A stretch of DNA of 64,000 bases, taken from contig MNCI01007893.1 in NCBI GenBank assembly GCA_015680685.1, positions 118,268 to 182,267 on the forward strand, written 5' to 3'. The DNA comes from Gnetum montanum (taxonomy: Eukaryota; Streptophyta; Gnetopsida; Gnetales; Gnetaceae). The notes below the pieces were generated by a model. It was not told where the DNA came from and searched no databases. It worked only from the letters and a program-made list of their open reading frames with translations. This document shows positions 22,085 to 33,303 of this stretch, in pieces (positions within the stretch are counted from its first letter, which is position 1; each line of letters begins with the position of its first letter). The position numbers were made by a program, and so were the translations under genes.

Positions 22085-24935
22085 TCACATTGTCCCTGGG
22101 GGTAGTGGTTCCAACGAACCTTCAATAGCTTTTGGCCCATGCGATGATGGTGGCATGAATGATGGCTATCCTACAGTAGCTGCAACTTCTGGAGGCAACT
22201 AGAAAGCCTCAAAGAGAGCCCTCCTTTTTTTTCTTTGCTTCTAGGATCGTTCACTGTCCAAGAAGCTTCACCAATGTGTGCTAGAATTGGAACATTCCAA
22301 GGGCATGGCAGAAATGGGAAGAGTTCTTTTAGGTTGACAAACTAGGCTATGAACTACTTTTGTTTGATGTCGAACACTCAGATTGATGCTTGTAGATACT
22401 GGTAGTCATTCATTCAATGGGCCAAGTTCTCCGTGACTGTATGTTGTTCTTCAAATCACATGCGGAGAACCTTGAGTTCTATGTTTACTATTTCCAATTT
22501 TTTCTTTGTTGCTTTATGCACATGGAACTCACCCTGGTATAGAGAATATGAGGTTGCCACTTGCTTTTCCAATTCTAACCGCGGTCTCCCGACTGTGAGC
22601 ATAGCCAGGTTTGCATAGCGAAGGTTGGCAAGCTCCATATATTCTATCATCTCCTCAATCTATAGCTCCTTAAGGTAGATTTCAACTTGATTATAGGCAT
22701 TCAACCCATCAAAGATAGGTTTCCATACCTCACCTCCTTCTCAGAGCTGTTGGAGCACATGGTTCATTTTCGCCTTTGCAACCTAAATCTAGTTTTCGTT
22801 TACTTCCTTCTGTAATCCCACTTGGTCTCTGTAATGATATTTGATGTTTTCAAATTTTAGGAGCTCATTCTTCCAAGCAGCGATTTCAATTGCAGATTTC
22901 TGTCGCAATTCCCGAACCTCCTCCATTGACAGATTTAGGTTCTCAGTGGCCAACCTTCTTATGTTAGCATTCACCTTGGCTAGTCCTTCTTGCTATTAGT
23001 GGATAAAATTTTTCATGTGTTCATTTTCTACACCAACATTATGCAGGCAATGAGCCTCCACAGTCAACCTAACATTCTCCTAGTGAACCTCCATCAAGTC
23101 CTTATTTAAACTATATGCTTGAACATCTACCAAGGACTTATTGAAGATCATCGACTCTCGCTCATCCTCAACTATCTGAAGTTTGAGCTGAAGCTATTTA
23201 AAAGCTTCATCTCTAGTGATTTCATGGTTGAGGAGAGATGGATCGACAAGTTGGGTTCTTAATTGGGCCACATCTATTACTAAGCATTGATAGGCAGCTT
23301 AAGAAGTTTCAACTTTCCCTTCCAAAATGAGGCTCTTACCCCTTGCCAAGAGCAACTCTGACTAGGTTGCAGTGATGTTATCTGGAAGATTAAAGACATC
23401 TAGAAGCAGTTTCTCGATTCCTACTAGTTGGTCCAATAGTTCTTCATGTTGGGTTGTATCAATTCTACTATGTAATATTTCGGTGGACACTTGTACATCT
23501 TGAAACTAATGCACATCAAGTACAGGAACCATTAGTGCATTGAGAACTGTAGCAATTGTATCAGCAACCACTTCAGCTGTAATCTCCTATCCTTGGTGCT
23601 ACATCACCAAGACTATTGCCCCTTCACCATCATCTAAGCATATTGAGAAGATAGTAGCATTCCCTGCAATTTCAGGAAATAACTGTTGATTTGATATTGT
23701 TACCTCTCAGATGTTGGGGTCTATTCTAGCTGGCACTTATGTTTGGGCAGCAGAGAACATCAGCCCTGCTCTTTCCATCAAGTTGACTGATCGATCCACT
23801 TGCTCCAGGTGGCTGATTGTAGGATGATAGACTGAAGGGTCTTCTCCTCCACCAATCCTACTAGATTTCTCTTACTGGCTCAAGAATGTTTGTTGGATTT
23901 CGTGGATGTGTTCTGCTATGGTTTGCAAAATTGACCTTGTTGTTTGTGTAGGTGGTGGAGGTGGTTGCTACTCCTCTATCTATGTGATGGTAGGAGTTTT
24001 ATCCTTCATCATTTCCTGCCAAGAGGTAATCAGGACGTGCCAAATTATATCATTAGAGTACCGTGCTATCCCTACCAATTTGCACAACTTCTGGCTTAGT
24101 TAGGAAAAGGGGAGAGCTCATATTCCACATTCTCTTTCAGCGAATCTCTTTTCAATCTTCAAGAATAATAGCTATGGAAGACTCATTGAGAATTTCCCAC
24201 TCAAGGTGGCACATGCACGAGCGGAGAAGGCTATGATTTTGCTCGATCTTACCATTGGGTTAAACTGGTAATACATGCTCTTTGAGTACACCCTTTCCAT
24301 CATGGTCAAAGAGCCAAATTCCTTATGCTCTACCCATAGCACTGTTTGGTCCACTCCACTTTTACCTTCAAGTCGACTTGTTTTGGAATCTCCATCACAT
24401 CTACTCTGGTCTCAGGCAACCCTAAAACCTACACTATTGCCTCCAAAGAGTACGAGACATAAATGTCTTTAATTCTTACTCTAGACCCCAATTGCCAATT
24501 TGTCCAGAAGAGATAGGTCTCTCCTAAGTACCATTCACCACTGGTTGCGATGATTGACTACATCAAGGAGTTTTGTAGTTGAAGCCTCACATCTTCTAGA
24601 GCATTCTCAAGGAATGGTCCAAAGTTTAGCTCTTGGAGGACCATTTGTTGCACTTTGCGTGGCTTGATAACATCAAGACAGGCCTGGGTCAAGGTTACCT
24701 CAAGCCGTGGTTCTATCCCCGGAGTCTCATCCCCTTGTGACTGCTCATTGGGAATCTCCTCTTCAGGAATCTGATGGATAGATTCCACATCAAGTCCTTC
24801 AAAAAGGGGACTAGTTGCATGAGAGCCCTCCACATGCTCTAGCGGTTGCATGCCTCGTCCCATTCCTATGTGTGGGTGCTTGTCCCTCGGTTGTGATGGT
24901 CTTTTTCCCCTTGGATGCCTCGGTTTGGGTGCCAT
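22085..24935 (-). pseudogene. Third ORF (post-integrase), element A
   Basis: About 950 codons on the sense strand. The first 125 codons are open (24935-24558), starting MAPKPRHPRGKRPSQPRDKH, a basic head. Next come VTLTQACLDVIKPRKVQQMV, ELNFGPFLENA and SGEWYLGETYLFW. The middle is badly frame-shifted. A coiled-coil-like region (22789-22974) reads ENLNLSMEEVRELRQKSAIE and HYRDQVGLQKEVNEN. Another helical part (22456-22650) and the conserved tail WNVPILAHIGEASWTVNDPRS follow, with the end GSLEPLPPGTM before TGA. Start, end and length all agree with element C. It is not Gag, Pol or chromodomain-like. An envelope-like or plant-transposon-protein domain is possible; function unknown. Confidence 0.75.
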
Positions 24936-25324
24936 TTCAAATCAAACATAACCACCCATTAGACTATGAAAAAGTAGCTCAAGATGGTCCTTATACACCT
25001 TCTCAGTTTAAGTTATGTTGTTGGCACGGGCATTCCATTAAGTTTCCTGGAGTGTTAATTCATCGATTAGAGGAAAAAACAACAAGGGATGAGTTAAAGT
25101 TTAAATGGTTGTTTTCGTCTTTTCCCTTAAAGGTGCAAAGTTGTAATTAACTAATTAATTAATTACACATAGGCTTCATCCCCCCATAACTAAGAGCATA
25201 TCTCTGATTGCTCAAAAGGGCAAGGATCGATTGATGTGGATGCACGAGAGAACATAGGTGCATAGGGAAGACTTAGGAAGAAAAATTGGTAAAATATCCC
25301 TCCAATTTGGATTCCAAATGATGA
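24936..25324 (-). other. Leader of A's third ORF with internal purine tract
   Basis: Sense-strand leader between the internal TATA-like box and the MAPK start. At 25187-25205 it contains CTTAGTTATGGGGGGATGAAG, which resembles the polypurine tract plus LTR start (GTGGGGGTA|TGATGAAG). It may be a second purine tract or a relic of an older LTR junction. Confidence 0.5.
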
Positions 25325-25445
25325 AAAATATGAAGCACAACAACCCTATATATAGGGGTTGGATGCTATGTTGACGAGGCCGCGTATACGCAGGGGGCTG
25401 TGTATACAAGGCCTTGTATAGGCAGGGGTGTGCACCCATTGACCA
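25325..25445 (-). promoter_or_regulatory. Internal U3-like promoter module, element A
   Basis: On the sense strand a cluster of motifs (ACAAGGCC, TGTATACACAGC, GCGTATACGCGGCCTCGTCAAC) is followed by a perfectly palindromic TATA box CCCTATATATAGGG (25344-25357). The motifs resemble U3 of A's own LTR (GTATACATAG, GGCC, CCTCGTCGAC). The box lies about 415 bases upstream of the third ORF. No transcript data are available, so promoter activity is an inference. Confidence 0.5.
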
Positions 25446-25689
25446 GTGTTGACCAACTCAAAAAAAACCTAAAATGATGAATTTGAAACTCCAAGTTGGG
25501 GTGGTTGAAGCACGTGAGAGGCCCGGTTATGGCTAAGGATAGGAGGAAGGTAATCGAGGCTTGAAAAAGAGTTAAAAATAGGAGAACGTAATGCAAATGA
25601 ACTCTGCGGGGAAGAAATCGAGTGATGGGACCCTGAAAATAATCAACCACGAAATGCAAAGGATGGAAGACTTAACAAGCGAGACCAAG

Positions 25690-27070
25690 AATATGCAGGT
25701 GGGTCCTCCCCATAGTAGGAAATGGCCTTAGTAGCCCTTGCATATCCTCAACACTGGGGTCCGTGGGTCCCAGGGCCAAGAAATGGTTTTCGCTGGTTAA
25801 TACTCCTACCCAAGAGATCCTGTCAAGGCATGAGAAGCCCATGGAAACCATGATGAAATTTTGCAACATAAGATGGGTAGTGAGGTGAGTTACAGAGAGA
25901 AATGGGTGAAGACAGAGAAGAGAGAATGGAAATTTTGATTGTCGATCATATGAAACCCCATGTGTAGTTGTGGTTAAGTGATCCGGTAGAACCTTTCCTG
26001 AGTTCAGACCCAAAACTATCCACATACAGTGACATCGCAGCAATAGACGAAGCACCAGCCATCCCCCAAGGAGGTAGGAATGCACCCACAAAGAACCACC
26101 ACTCCAACAAATGTGAGAGGAAGGAAGTGAAATGGGACTACATTAGAGGGGATGAAGGAAGTCCCATAACTAGTGCTTTTGGCCTGTGAGAGGCATTCTA
26201 AGGGGTGTGCTTTGAATTCCCACATAGTGAGGTCATGATTATTTTTTTTTGTGGGAACCACACCATGTAAAGATCCATGCGTGTTCACATGCATTCGACC
26301 AAGGGGTGTGCTTTTAATCCTCATGTTTATATTTTTTTTTTGAATTTTTTTTTCGGTGAGGACCACACCATGCAAGGTCGAATTTTGTAAGAGCTTCCTT
26401 GGAGAGAAGAATGTGGAGTGGTAGGAAATCCGTAAGGACATACTAGCAACCCAAGGGATAGGAAAGAGCAATGAATGTTGCATTCCCCTTGAAGTCACAC
26501 CTGATTCAAACCATTGGATCATCCCTGAGTCTAGGAACTACACAAGTCACACATTAATTACAATGTTTTTAAGTGAAGAGGTTACATGTTCTCAATAGAA
26601 GGAAAACCATGAACTGGGTGAATCGGTGGATGACATGGACTCACTGCCAATTTTATGAGCTGAAAATAGACGTAAAGTCCAAGGACAACCATGCAAGGGT
26701 GGGAGCCAAATATCTAGGTAGACTATTATACATTACCCATCACAATGAAAACCATCCGCGCTAGACACCTGATGACACTAAGACGATGTATTACAGATCA
26801 CATGAAAATGGAACACATATAAAGAAATAGAAAATAATTAAAGAAAGGAAAAAATTAACAAGAATTGGAAAATGTATGAACGATGTTGAAAAACAAAAAG
26901 TGTAAAACAAAAAAAGTGTAAAATAAAAAAGTGTAAAACAAAAAATTACAAAACATTGAGGGGTGTAGTGGAATGGATTAGCAAGGATGACGAACTCCCC
27001 CATGAGTGGATGGAAAGGAGGAGATGTAGAAAATGGAGCGAGGTTGTACTAATGATGATAATCAAGCAGT
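25690..27070 (-). repeat. Post-integrase non-coding module, element A copy
   Basis: It shares the ordered blocks of the copies in B, C and D: GTGGGTCCTCCCC (25698), GGGGTGTGCTTTGAATTCC with a T-run and CCACACCATG (26195-26265), GGATGACATGGACTCACTGCC (26628), and the AAAA/TGTAAAA-rich stretch (26820-26960). The GGTGTG...CACACC unit is duplicated in tandem here (26195-26270 and 26303-26376). A 168-codon frame (26522-26016, minus) spans it, but the B and C counterparts carry stops. Confidence 0.7.
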
Positions 27071-27082
27071 AGCACTGGTTGA

Positions 27083-28260
27083 GTGGAGTTCATGGAAAGG
27101 TTTCAATTTTTTGCAGTTGACCAACTATGTTCTGGTGGGGTCCTTAGGTTTTTCGATAAGCAATGTCCCAGATGGAAAGGTTTTGGAGACAATGTAAGGT
27201 CCCTCCCACAGTGTTTGAAACTTGGTCGGTTGAGATACATGTCAGGGGTTCCAACACAACACTTCGTCTCCACATCTAAAAGTGACCTTCTGAATCCTAA
27301 GATCATGTCATTTTTTGTTGTAGGCCTTATGGATCTCATTTGAAGACAGGGCCACTAATCAGTTCTCATCTAGCACACTTAAATTAATAAGTCATTCACA
27401 TTGTGTTAGTGGAAGGTCAAGGCCTAAGTCACTAGCGGTGGATAGTGTGTGGAGTTCAGTCTAAATTGGAAGTGTTGGTAACTTTTCATACACTAACTCA
27501 TAGGGAGAGTACCCTACAGGAAGTTTCCAATTGGAGCGATAGGCCCATAGGGAATTGTTAAGTTTGGTACTCCAATCCCTCCTATATTTGCTGATGGTTC
27601 GGGTAAGGATCTTGGTGATCTCCCTATTGGTGACTTTGGCCTACTCGTTGGGTTGGGGGTGATAGGGTGTTGTAAATTTATGGATGACCCCCATGTGTTG
27701 CATGAGTTTTCAAAAAGTGATACCCATGAAATGAGTCCCATTATCTAAAATGAATGCACGTGGCACTCCAAACCTGTTGACGATTTGTTGTTGGACAAAT
27801 CATGCAATGGTGTTGGAAGAATAGTCGACGATGGCTACTGCTTCTGCCCACTTTGTATAGTAGTCCATAGCTATGATGATTTATGCCTTTCTACTTGATA
27901 GGGGAGTGATGGGCCCCATGAAGTTGATGCCCTAGATGTCAAAGGGCTCTAGCGACTAGATCCACTGTTGAGGTCCCTCCAACCGTGCCGTCATCCCACT
28001 ATCTTTTTGGCATCGTATGTAGGAGTAGGTGAATCATTGTGCATCCCTAAAAATTATGGGCTAGTAATACCTTGCAAGCAGGATCTTAATGGCTATGTGG
28101 CATCCATCATAGTGGCCTGCACAAGGGCCCTTGTGAGCATCTTGGAGGACACATAGTGTAACGTCATCAGGGACACACCATTGAATCAGGCCATCTATGC
28201 ACACCTTATAAAGGTGGTTATTGATTTCCATGAAATGCTTGGCCTTATGGAGAAACTTTT
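27083..28260 (-). pseudogene. Integrase, element A
   Basis: Integrase joins the cDNA to host DNA. The N-terminal zinc domain reads DAHKGPCAGHYDG...RDAQ-FTYSYIRCQK; the first Cys of the CxxC pair is Tyr. The catalytic DDE residues are all visible: IIAMDYYTKWAEAVA (first Asp), FGVPRAFILDNGTHFMG (second Asp), KVTNREITKILTRT (Glu). The C-terminal part reads KVTFRCGDEVLCW, LWEGPYIVSKTFPSGT and LKPFHE near 27090-27250. Scattered stops, for instance after LSSRKA and in HPQPNE-AKV, inactivate it. Confidence 0.88.
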
Positions 28261-28833
28261 TTTTCTACTGATGGTTCCACTCCTTTGGCAACTCCTGGGT
28301 TGTGATGTAGGTAAGGATGTAGTTGAACCAAGGGAATTCCTTGGGCACTTGCGGATCGACTGCACCTACGAAGAGGAGTTCATCTGGAAATTGGTCGAAG
28401 AGGGGCTTCTCCTCTTCTGTGTCATCCCATCACAACCAAGACAATTGGTCAAAAACCACATTCTTGATTCCCTTCCAGTCTACCATGGTAAGATCAAACT
28501 CTTGAAGAATCACTAGCCACCGAATGATGCGAGGGCTCACCATTGGTTTATTCATTAAGAATCGAATAGCACTATGGTCAGTATGCATGAACACCTTGTA
28601 TCCAAGCACATAGTGTCAAAAATTTTCCAAGGTAAACACCACCACCATCAACTCCTTTTTGTTGGTGGTGTAGTTAAGCTGAGCACCCACAATGCTACAG
28701 CTTGCACAGTGGATATAGTATGGACATTTTTGATCATCACACTATATAAGCACGGCTTCCAAGGCATAATTAGATGCATCTGTCATGATGTGGAAGAGCT
28801 TGGACCAATCAGGTGCCCATAGAACTAGAGTTT
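28261..28833 (-). pseudogene. RNase H domain, element A
   Basis: RNase H degrades the RNA of the RNA-DNA hybrid during reverse transcription. The translation shows KLFHIMTDASNYALEAVLIQ (catalytic Asp), YTTNKKELMVVVFTLENF (catalytic Glu), VFMHTDHSAIRFLMNKPMVS (catalytic Asp) and WLVILQEFDLTMVDWKGIKN VVFDQLSWL. It lies directly after the RT thumb and before the integrase zinc domain, the normal Ty3/gypsy order. Stops near the RT junction break the frame. Confidence 0.85.
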
Positions 28834-29655
28834 CTATTTAAGAAATTGGCATGAAAATTCACATTCCTTGGTCGAGATGAATGGAGCATCCTTCTTTATA
28901 AGTTCTACCAATGGCTTGGTGATCTTCAAAACGTTTTCAATGAAGTGTCGATAGTAACCAGTGTGGCCAAGGAATGATTGAACATTTTTTATGATGCTTG
29001 GTTGTCGAGTGATTCCTTGGATGATCCTGATCTTTTTACGATCCATGCTAATCCCTGTCTGTGAGATGCGATGCCCTAGCACAATGCCTTCTTGTACCAT
29101 TAAATGGATTTTTTGCCAATTGAGCCACAGATTAGTGTCTACAAACCTTTTCAAAACCTACTCAAGATGGTCTAACTCTTTCTTGAACATGGCCCCATAG
29201 GTAGATAATTCATCCATGAAGACTTCTACCCCATTACCAATCTGTTGTTGGAAAATGCTGAAGATAAGGTGTTGAAACATGGCAGGTGCATTACACAGGC
29301 TAAAAGGCATCTTCTTATATGTGAAAGGCCCCCATGGACTTGTGAAAGTTGTTTTTTCCTGGTCCTCTAGTGCTATTTTGATTTGGTTATAGCCACTATA
29401 ACCATTCAAAATGCTATAATAGTGGGGCCCTACAATGGTGTGCAACACCTGGTCCACAAATGGGAGTGGAAAGTGATCCTTGAAGGTAGCCATGTTGAGC
29501 AATCGAAAATCAATATAGACCCTCAATTTTCCATCTTTCTTCGGCATAATAATGAGTGGGCTAACCCATTCACTATCAGCAATAGAATAGATGAACCCTA
29601 CCTTTAGCAATTGTTCCATTTCATCTTTGATGACTTGCTTCAGTTTGGGGTTCAA
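28834..29655 (-). pseudogene. Reverse transcriptase, element A
   Basis: RNA-directed DNA polymerase. An open stretch (29655-29158) carries MEQLLKVGFIYSIADSEWVS, then PKKDGKLRVYIDFRLLN, then FPLPFVDQVL, HYYSILNGYSGYNQI and FTYKKMPFSLCNAPAMFQ. The active-site motif reads VEVFMDELSTYG, where gypsy elements normally have [YF]-x-D-D. The aligned second Asp is Glu, as in element C. In HYYSILNGYSG the first catalytic Asp (normally LDGYSG) is Asn. The thumb (29154-28834) has IVLGHRIS and RPLVELIKKDAP-like sequence. The start at 29655 is the first Met of the open stretch; the domain really begins within the polyprotein. Confidence 0.9.
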
Positions 29656-29659
29656 TCAT

Positions 29660-30215
29660 CTTTGTGGCTATCATCATCGCTTTATGGAGGGGTCAATATA
29701 GATCCAACGTTGGTAGACCCTAGGATCAACTCCAGTTAACTCAGGATATGACCATGCAAACGTAGCATCCCATTTGTTCACCACCTTCAACAATTTCTTC
29801 TTCTATTCAGGAGAAAGGATGGAATTGATAATTATCGACTTTCCAATTGGCAAAAATGCATATTCCAAGTGAGCCAGTAAAGACTTTAGCTCCAAGGGTT
29901 CTTATTTAAAGCTTTCAAGGATTTGCAACTTCCCCCAATCATCATGGTCATCAATAGTGGAGACTTTTTGATGAACCTATTCCATTTTGTCCATGCTTTC
30001 AGCGTAAGCTTGTACAAGCCCCTCAGATAGTTCCATGTACAATGCACTACTAGCAGGATCAGCTATCAGCCACTGGGTGCCCTATTGGTTGGTGGCTGCT
30101 GCGTACAGGCACTGTTGAACAAGTGATTCCTCGATACATCGACTGCATGCTTGAATGAATATCCACTTAGTGGACCATAACTACTGCACACAGTTGCACT
30201 CTAAGTCACTGTACA
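29660..30215 (-). pseudogene. Protease-RT linker, element A
   Basis: Part of the Pol polyprotein. It includes YMELSEGLVQAYAESMDKME, LELKSLLAHLEYAFLPIGKS and KLLKVVNKWDATFAWSYPEL TGVDP, the standard stretch that precedes RT in Athila/Tat-type elements. Several TAG/TGA stops interrupt it. Confidence 0.75.
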
Positions 30216-30615
30216 TGATGCATGGAATGTGATTCTTCTTGATATTCCTGAAAGGATTTTCCTTTGAAATTTCAAGGGATAGATCTCAGAGTCCTAGTCG
30301 TGCATCCACTGTGCTCAGCTAGGCTCTTCCCATTATGATTGGGAAGTTCCCCTTGCAATTATCCAAATGGATGATAAGGAAGTTAGTAGGATAAGACCAC
30401 CCACAAATGGTGGTCACAATGTCCTCCACCAATCCCAAGCAAACGGTGATGGATTGGTCTGCTAGGTCAAGCTGAATGTTGCTCTTCTTTAGCGGGGGCA
30501 AGTTCCAGTTCTTGTACATGTCATGAGAGATCAAATTGACTCTTGACCCTAAGTCCAAAAGAGCTTTACATGGCTCATTCCCTACCACCTAAAGATAGAT
30601 GAAAGGGATTCCAAG
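30216..30615 (-). pseudogene. Aspartic protease, element A
   Basis: Retropepsin. The active site reads CKALLDLGSRVNLISHDMYK, with D-L-G-S in place of D-[ST]-G-[AS]. It continues through LPPLKKSNIQLDLADQSITV, LVEDIVTTICGWSYPTNFLI and FPIIMGRA (open 30588-30319). The tail continues as STVDARLGL-DLSLEISKENP and IPCIMYSD towards 30216. The order Gag-protease-RT is normal. Confidence 0.85.
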
Positions 30616-33138
30616 TTCAGTCAATTTCTAGGGAAGATTACCTACCTTGATGTAGTCAGTCACGGCATGTGTAAGCATGACCATCTGGACGTTGGAGTGT
30701 GGTTTGCTTGAAGGCTACTCTAGTGGTGAAATAGTGGATGCACTTGGAGGTTCAGAAGCATTAGCCACAGGTGTATGTGATGGTATGTTGAGATTAATGG
30801 GCTGGAAAAAAGGACATTTTCATGGTTTGGGTTCCGGTCCACTCAGTTGAGGTGTCAATTGTAAGTTAACAGCCCTCGTAGCATTTCGTTGCTACAGCTA
30901 TGGTAGTATCTCTCCCTACATTGATGGAGTAGGTGGCAGCTGAGTGGGATCATATGGAGGAGTGGTAGGAGAAGGTGATGGAGGATAGAAGATATGTGGG
31001 TTTTACCCCTTGGGTGATGGAGATTGAGGTTGAAAATATTCCGAGGGGTGGTAATAACTTGGAAAGGCCACATGACTAGAAGAGTCCCGTGGAGAGACTA
31101 GTTGCTAAACGTAGTACCCATAGGGATCTAGCTATTTGTAAGGTTACTACTACCTTGGAGGTGGCATCCCCCATGCTTGTGGATGCTACCACTGCTGGAA
31201 GTATTTGTAAGGTTGCGGTGGTGCTCCACTTATATAGTATCCTTGTTGCTAGAATTACCTTGTGTTGCCTTGTGGATAAGGCAACCTTCGGGGTGTTTGT
31301 CTCTTCCCCATGTGAGGATTCAATGCATACACCCTAGACTCTAGAAGATGTGACATAAGAGGAAAACATCCCTTAGGATGTTCATATTGGCATATGCCAC
31401 ATTCATTATCCTCCTCAGTGTCAGAGTCTACAACCTGCTCTGCTATAGAAACTTTACCCTTACCCTTATATTGGGCACGTTCAACTCCCTTCTTCCTGTG
31501 CCAATCACGATCATTATCTTGTTCTCTGGAATCTTCTACAATTTTTAACACACTTTGAAATTTTTCGTCCAAAGATTCCCACATCTTATCAACCTTTACT
31601 GATATTTCAGATGCAATCTTTTGTAAAGGAAAGGTCTTTCGGTTCACCGCTACTTCCAGTGGTGATTCTTCCTCCTCATCACAAAATTGGACCTCCGCCT
31701 TTCTAATGGAGGGATCATGATTAAATTCTTCTACACTCTTTTTCTTTCTAAGTTCCCATTCCTCCTTGGCCACTTTCTCAATGAGGTGCTATAATTGATG
31801 AGCCCTTAGCTCCAATAGTCATCCCTAGGCATACATGCCAAGTGTCTTCCGTGTTTTAAAATGGAGCTCATCAATGATGTGGTGAACCTATGCCCACTGA
31901 GAGTAGCCATGACCAGGGCACCAATGTAGCAAAGAATAGTATCTACTCATGGCTACATCTAAGGGTTCATGATTACCTTGCTGCCACCCTTGGATCTGAC
32001 ATATCAAGTTCGCCACGCTAGAGTACGTTTGATACTTATCATTGAAAATCTCAAGCATCATACTCCATCTTCTAATTGATTCCGGTTCCAAGGACTAGTA
32101 CTAGTTTTCTACTTCCTTGATGAGTGTGCAAGGGAATAGCTTCAGCTTCTGCCAATCATTTTCAATGTTCTACAGGGTGCAGGCATCACGGAATGCCTAC
32201 AGGTGAATCTATGGATCATAATTGTATCCCCCTTCGAATCTGGGGATGTTGTTCATATTAACACACTTGATCTAGCTATCCTTCACATGCCTACTTGGGA
32301 TCTGAACTACCTCGGTGATCTGGAGCATGCTTTGAGTAGCCAATAGTAGCTCATCCAAGTCATAGTTCTGTTGAGGACCATGATGTCTGTGATGATTCTG
32401 GCTACCGCTCCTTTCATGCCGGCAAGCATCGCATGATTGATCATTCATTTCTTCACATTGTCCCTTTTGATCCTTTCAACCACCGTCTGTTCGCTACTTT
32501 CTACCCTGGTTATGATTAGAGCCTAAGCTAGATGAGGGTATAGGAGAGCGAGAGGATGGAGAAGAAGGAGAGGAATTGCCACCGCTTTGGTGTCAATCTC
32601 CCCCTCTATCCTGATGATGGCCTCGATCATCCTGCCCATACTTGCTATGTGACCCTCCATTCCCTTGAGGATCTCAGTCACTTGAAGGCTTTCTATGGAT
32701 GATGGACTGAAGAATCTACTACCCTAGAGGAAGTTTGGCCAAGTGGGAATCATGAAAGATGGGATCCCCATCGTCCTGTAGCCCTTGTTAGAATTAGGGG
32801 TTACTAAATTTTAGGTGTTCATATCTTTCTTCCTACTGCTGGTCTCATGCTCGTTGAGCTTCAGTGGGACAATAGTCCCGGTAGTTATTTTCCTCCATGA
32901 CATACTCCACTCCATGATCCTAGATGCCTAGTCTACCAAGATTGTGAAATAGCATTGCAGGAGTCGATCGGTCGGGCGGTAGTACGATGTTGCCCTCCAT
33001 GTTCCACCATCGCAAATGCTCATCCTGATGTAGGATGAATGTGAAGTTAGGGACATATTTATTGGGATTCTTGTATACCACCCAACATTCTTGTGGCATC
33101 GGTGGGTTGGATACCTCTCACTTGTGAGAAGAAGTCAT
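30616..33138 (-). pseudogene. Gag polyprotein, element A
   Basis: Capsid and nucleocapsid precursor. It starts MTSSHKWEVSN (33138-33136 ATG). The N-terminal block reads VPNFTFILHQDEHLRWWNME and GNIVLPPDRSTPAMLFHNL. The capsid part at 31888-32091 carries SIRRWSMMLEIFNDKYQTYS and LICQIQGWQQGNHEPLDVAM SRYYSLLHWCPGH. An open stretch 31773-31255 has a basic KGKGK segment and the knuckle CGICQYEHPKGC (Cx2Cx3Hx3C). A Pro-rich linker leads to protease. Stops are few but present. Confidence 0.88.
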
Positions 33139-33284
33139 ATTGGATGTTAGATGACCCATTTAATCAATGTACCTTACATTTACTTTAATTTGCCTAGCGT
33201 GTGTAAATGTTACTATCCTAGGTCCATTTCAATGACATGTATGACAATTTTACTATGGTCATATCACGCATGTAACACTAATAG

Positions 33285-33302
33285 TCCTTGACAACGGTGC
33301 CA
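33285..33302 (-). other. Primer-binding site (tRNA-Asp type), element A
   Basis: Sense strand TGGCACCGTTGTCAAGGA, one base from the LTR end. It differs from the tRNA-Asp complement only by G-to-A or C-to-T type changes. Confidence 0.8.
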
Positions 33303-33303
33303 A

